DNA of 64,000 bases, taken from assembly GCA_033026295.1 (NCBI GenBank), contig CM065170.1, forward strand, positions 17,308,040 through 17,372,039, given 5' to 3'. A program made the position numbers and the translations under genes. Under the pieces are notes generated by a model. The model saw nothing but the letters and a program-made list of their open reading frames with translations. It ran no database searches and was not told the origin of the DNA. Below are positions 59,588 through 64,000 of this stretch, in pieces (within the stretch, counting starts at the first letter, position 1; each line of letters starts with the position of its first letter). This DNA comes from Channa striata (lineage: Eukaryota; Chordata; Actinopteri; Anabantiformes; Channidae).

Positions 59588-62500
59588 TTACCACCATGCA
59601 CCCGTAAAGATGTCTTCTCTTAGAGCACATCTGCACAGAAGAGTTTCCGTCTGAAATAGACAGGTGACAAACAAAACCAACAAAATGATTTACTTTATAT
59701 ACATGGTGCAAAACATTCATGTAACAAGGCAGAAGCTTTGGACACACCTGTGGTGTTTGCTACAGGACATTGTTGCTGTTTCTGTTCAAACTTTCACTAT
59801 TCACAGAAGATTGAATTTTTAATCTCGTGCCACCTTAAGGTTGGTGATTCTTCAAATAAAACCCTGTTTGTTCTTCCCATAGATAATCACAGGTGGAGCT
59901 TATCTACAGCTACAATCAGCATTAATTTAGCCCTGGGTAAATGATCAGTGCAAACAATAAAATTTTTTTAAAGAACACGTATTTCTTTTGATGATGAATG
60001 TTGCCTGTGTATGCAAACGTACTACAAAATAATGGCAAAGTTATCTCTGATTCCCAAGATGCACTGTGTTAAGAAACATTCAATCACAGAGCTTGAAATC
60101 GAGCTAAATTCATTATTAGTGGCAGGTTTAACCTTTTAGAACAATAACCCAACGTGCAGTTTGAATCGAAAAACTTCAATTCCTGCTGCAAATTCATGGG
60201 TCCAAGTAAAATAAAGGCAACTGGCAACACCACAGAAATAACCTTAGTTGTTATTTTTCTTCTGTGGGTCTACTTGAAATCAAATTCTTCATGCTGTCAC
60301 TTTTTCCTTTTGATTTTCCCTGAGGATAAAGCAAGAATGGGTATTATCACATGCACCTTTACATCATTTTATTGTGTATTTCTGAATATTGAGCTTATTG
60401 TAAACTCACCTTTAAGATCATACACAGTTCATTTTGAACCTGGTATTAATAACGAGAATGACTCACTTTATAAATAAGCAACATGATGAATACTCAACAA
60501 CATAGTAATTAGCAACATTTAGGGGCATGGTACATTTTTTTAAACCCAAACACTTTTTTCAGCACCAAAATACTAATTGCTTATGCGTATTTTTTGCAGG
60601 ATCCAGTCATATGAGCAGCTACAAAGTATTTAATTTTACTGGATCATGAGTCATTTGAGATTTTCAATCAACATTGTACATGAGTTGTGGCTGAATTCTG
60701 CACATTGATAAAATGACAAACTTACCCTTTTCTCTGAAAGAACTCCTGTTAGCAAAATGAAAAGACCCTGCAAGAGAAGAATTGGTGTGTTTGAACGATT
60801 TAACTAAAAAATAATGTATATATAGCATATGTCATTTACAGCTTGTGTTCAATATGAACTTTTTGCAGCATTTGTGTTGTTTGTATAAAGGGAAAATAAT
60901 CAGGGATGCACCAGACTAATATGCCAGTATTGAACATTCTCTAACTAATTCTGTCCCACTAAAAATTTTTTTAATTTTTATTTCTTCTTTTTTTCTGCTT
61001 CCCTGTTAACACTTGGTGCCCACGCTACTGTAATGGGGGATCACACAGGGCCAAAGTCCACAATCCTTGTTCTGTGCAAAATCTTACTCAAATTTGTATC
61101 TAAACCTAAAATCCCTAGGTGTCAAAGAGATCCACTTATTCAGTCCCTTCTGCATTAAATGCTGACACTTGGGGCACACGTTTGCACCGGTGACTGGAAG
61201 TTGGAGTTTTTAGGGTATTTCACTGGAAACCGCAATGCTTTAGTATTCGACCCGTAAAACAAAGCCCAAGCCTATCACAAGTTTTGTGTGTAGTGTCAAC
61301 AGGTGACGCTTCTATACTGATGCCAAGGTACCGTTGTTCCTAAGGTGTCCAATAGTGGCGCTCCTGGAGCGTTCAATAGTAACGCCAATAGCAATGACAA
61401 TAATAAAAAACTGTGAGCCCGTCTTTTAACTGTGGACGAGATGGAGATTCTTAAGTTTTTTTCCAATCCACTAGTCTCAATCAGAGATGTGTGATTTTAT
61501 GCCATTTCTCCAGATTTGTTCAGACGGCTTGCTTTTCACCCCAAACCAATGCTGACTCAATAAAACCACATGACACAATATGATTTCACAAACAGTAATG
61601 TGAAAGTAAAAGTTGTAGGGCGTCATTTAATTTGTTGTTTAAAGCAGTGTTATTTTTTTTTTAGCTCCATAGTTGTCCCTCTTTACTCTACATCATATAC
61701 ATTAATAGAGATATACAGATTCTATTAGGAAAAAAGAGAGCATGGGTGTGGGTACTGTGATAGAGGCTTAATTCATATATTATGTAAATATAATTACTAT
61801 ATATTATATATAATATGGGAGTTCCTTTCACATTACCTGAAAAGAATTGAGGATGATGAAACTCCACTTAGCAGCAGTATACATGGAATGAGCTTTGTCT
61901 AAAAGGAGAATAACAAAGCCAAAAACCCATGTGACTCCAAAGATGGGTGTTAGAAAGACCACAACTTTCAGGATGCTTTTGACCGTGTCTTTGTCATCTG
62001 CTCTGCTGCCATCGGGGACTGCAGACTTCACCAGTGTTAGAATGACAACTACCATGCAAAAGATATTTGTCAGAATTATTGTTCCCACAGGAAGGAGGAA
62101 AGCATACATGGAGCCTTTCAAGAGTCCATCATAAATTAGCCAGCATGACTTTTTATCATAGTAGTTATTATGGAAGTAGTTGAAATACACATAGCTGGAT
62201 CCAACTATTAGGATTGGGCAAACATAGCCTACAAACCGGAGAAAAAAAGGAAGACTCTCTTCCTCAGTGGACTGAAGACAAAGATGAGCTGGTGGACAAG
62301 CATGAAGCTCATGCACAGCATCCAGCAAAACGTGGCCAAATAAAACAAGTGTTTGCATATGGTCAAAACTAGGCACAAGGTTTCACTGAGAATGCTGGGA
62401 GACGTAGAAGCCAAAAAACTGCAGTTCGCAAGCAAGAGGAACGTGGCAATGTTCACCATAGCCGTGTGACGGAAGTGTGAAAGGTGGCTTTTAACTACAG

Positions 62501-63152
62501 CTGACCACACTAGGAACTCTATGATGAGAAAGATCAGCAAGGAAAAAACAGACACAGCAAGGCCCACATTGGTGATGATATTTAGGTTTTCATCCGTGTC
62601 CTTAATTTCATCACCCTTGGACATGAGGATGGAGAATGGAGTCAGGTGGTTGCACTCGCACAGTGTGTGGTTTGCCTCACTAGCATTGACATTAGCAAAA
62701 CATCCTGTATCAGACCAGTTCCCATCTGTGGTGTTCCAGAAGACACATACAGGTTTAGTGTAGTTCAGCAGCTCATTGGGGAAGTCCAGTTGAATTTCTA
62801 AAGATGAGTCGCTGTTGTTCTCCAGTGTTGCCGACAGTATGAGGCTGTTTGCAATTTGGCTGTTGTTTGGTCTTAATTTGTCTGATAGCTGCTTTATAGC
62901 GACAGTTTTCAGGGTTCCGTTGGTCTTGTTCATACTCACGCCGATGTTGAAAACAGACATATTGCAATTGCCGCTTGAGCAGAATTTGAGCTCCAGGTTT
63001 GTACTGTTCACTCCAGTGCTGTTGACGACCTTGATATTCTTCACCAGATTCTCCACAGACTCAAGGTAAGTTGATGACATTTTGTAAAGAACAGAATTGT
63101 TGACTGTATCCCAGGTCTTGTTCAAAATGTTGCTTGCTGCTTTAATAAAGTT
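59588..63152 (-). CDS. Adhesion G protein-coupled receptor, ADGRF group, partial (5' part outside the window)
   Basis: The large exon (63152 to 61837, minus) encodes the end of the extracellular GAIN domain, a GPS with CVFWNTTDGNWSDTGCF and CECNHL|TPFSILMS (cleavage at HL|T, tethered agonist TPFSILMS), then TM1 to most of TM7. A short exon at 60767-60726 completes TM7 (GLFILLTGVLSEKR), with consensus splice sites. A last exon at 59650-59588 (TETLLCRC to a stop) is plausible but weaker. TM1 NIITNVGLAVSVFSLLIFL, the TM3 cysteine and extracellular loop 2 SCWLIYDG fit the adhesion class; ADGRF is preferred from the sequence and from its position beside MEP1A. The frame is lost by one base in a T7 run near 62246-62252, between TM3 and TM4. 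The exon is 1316 bases although both borders are phase 0. Earlier exons lie beyond the window or were not recognised. Confidence 0.88.
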
Positions 63153-64000
63153 CTGAAAAACAATTGTAAAAAATCTGAAATTCTGTGCCAAAGGCACATT
63201 TTTCTGCTATAAAACTGTTATCCTCTTAGAAATATTTTAAATCTGAAATATTTTAAATCAGTCTGAAACAAGAAAGCAGCCCAAATACACACAAAAAAAC
63301 AATCCCATACTTTTACCCACAATGCCTAGTATGTACTGTGTAAATCGCTTCCTACTTTTTCTTTCAACAAGGCAAATGGGTTCGCTGAGCCCTCTGTCAT
63401 GACTGCTACCTGCAGTGTCATTTGACATTCAAAATACAATGTTCATTATTGACATCACATGCATGTGTTGCAAGTTACTGGCAAACTAACATTAAAATGC
63501 TCTGATCTCGATACATTTCTGAGGTGTACAGAAACTTTTTTTAGCAAACTTACTGAGGATTGCATCAATAGTAACTGAGAGTTAAACCAACTGAAAGTCG
63601 ATAAGTTTCAGTCCTGATACAGTCACAGCAAACAAGGCATAGGTGTTCTAATATTTTTGTTCACGTAAAATGTGGGTGATTTGGTGGAAAAGCTGTGGTA
63701 AACTGCTAAGTTTTTTAACAAGTAGGAAATACCAACAACAAAAAAAAAAACTCTCCATAATCTTAAACCCAAATGGCATTGCCAGTCCACTACTTTTGGA
63801 GGGGACTGTAACTGTCTGACTCATCATTATTAAATGTGTAAATATTTTGTTCACATGGAAACAGACTTCAAAAGTTGCCCCTGTATAGTTTTGGATAAAA
63901 TGAAACTCCCAGCGGCTGCAAATAAAGAAGACTCATTGAACTGGCTCTTGCAGTTTCAGTAACCCTAAAGCTGATTGTACTGTACATGTGATCAGTGTTT
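63153..64000. other. Upstream intron/flank of the adhesion GPCR
   Basis: Presumably intronic to the minus-strand receptor gene, whose N-terminal exons are not identified here. A 21-base splice-flanked candidate at 63554-63574 does not fit the phase of the next exon and was rejected. Confidence 0.45.

Noticed and set aside
63554..63574. 21-base candidate exon of the adhesion GPCR (minus strand), with good splice consensus
   Set aside because: In the frame that reads TIDAILS it ends in phase 1, while the next exon starts in phase 0 and would meet a stop, so the junction does not work.

Overview
The window is vertebrate nuclear DNA, almost certainly from a ray-finned (teleost) fish. Genes are split by short GT-AG introns, CpG-rich stretches sit at promoters, and the dispersed repeats are of fish type: 5'-truncated L2-like LINEs with TTGAATTGAA tails, a second LINE with an (AAAT)n tail, short inverted-repeat elements, and CCCTAA-rich repeats flanked by CA runs. 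Species cannot be named from the sequence alone.

Layout. (1) Positions 1 to about 32,200 form a gene-poor tract in which I find no supportable protein-coding exon. It holds two near-identical L2 fragments (12262-13590 and 19960-21044), an L2 tail (21711-21796), an older LINE (28670-29700), an inverted-repeat element with a decayed relative, telomere-like repeats and several perfect hairpins. (2) An intronless MGAT2-type N-acetylglucosaminyltransferase lies at 32586-33839 behind a CpG-rich leader. (3) BROX, a BRO1-domain and CAAX protein, has 12 coding exons at 36818-43138. (4) FAM177B has four coding exons at 46594-47392. (5) A tRNA-Ser(GCT) lies on the minus strand at 47635-47716. (6) Two tandem meprin alpha-type astacin metalloprotease genes follow at 48293-52534 and 54730-58988. 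(7) A convergent, partial adhesion GPCR of the ADGRF group is on the minus strand from about 59588 to beyond the right edge.

The genes do not form one pathway. From general knowledge of the human map, the layout joins three blocks: BROX-FAM177B (human 1q41), MEP1A next to ADGRF genes (human 6p12), and an MGAT2 gene whose human counterpart is on 14q. FAM177A1 and FAM177B are split between 14q and 1q41 in human, so an MGAT2-like gene beside BROX/FAM177B may be an ancient duplicate of MGAT2 kept in fish. That is inference.

Most notable: the first meprin gene ends by a stop codon just after the MATH domain and lacks the EGF-like, transmembrane and tail exons of its neighbour, so one tandem copy is predicted to be secreted and the other membrane-anchored. 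The main adhesion GPCR exon is one base short of an open frame at a T7 run. The exon reconstructions were made by hand from splice consensus and frame continuity, and they give clean lengths: BROX 410 aa, FAM177B 172 aa, meprins 602 and 705 aa, MGAT2 417 aa.
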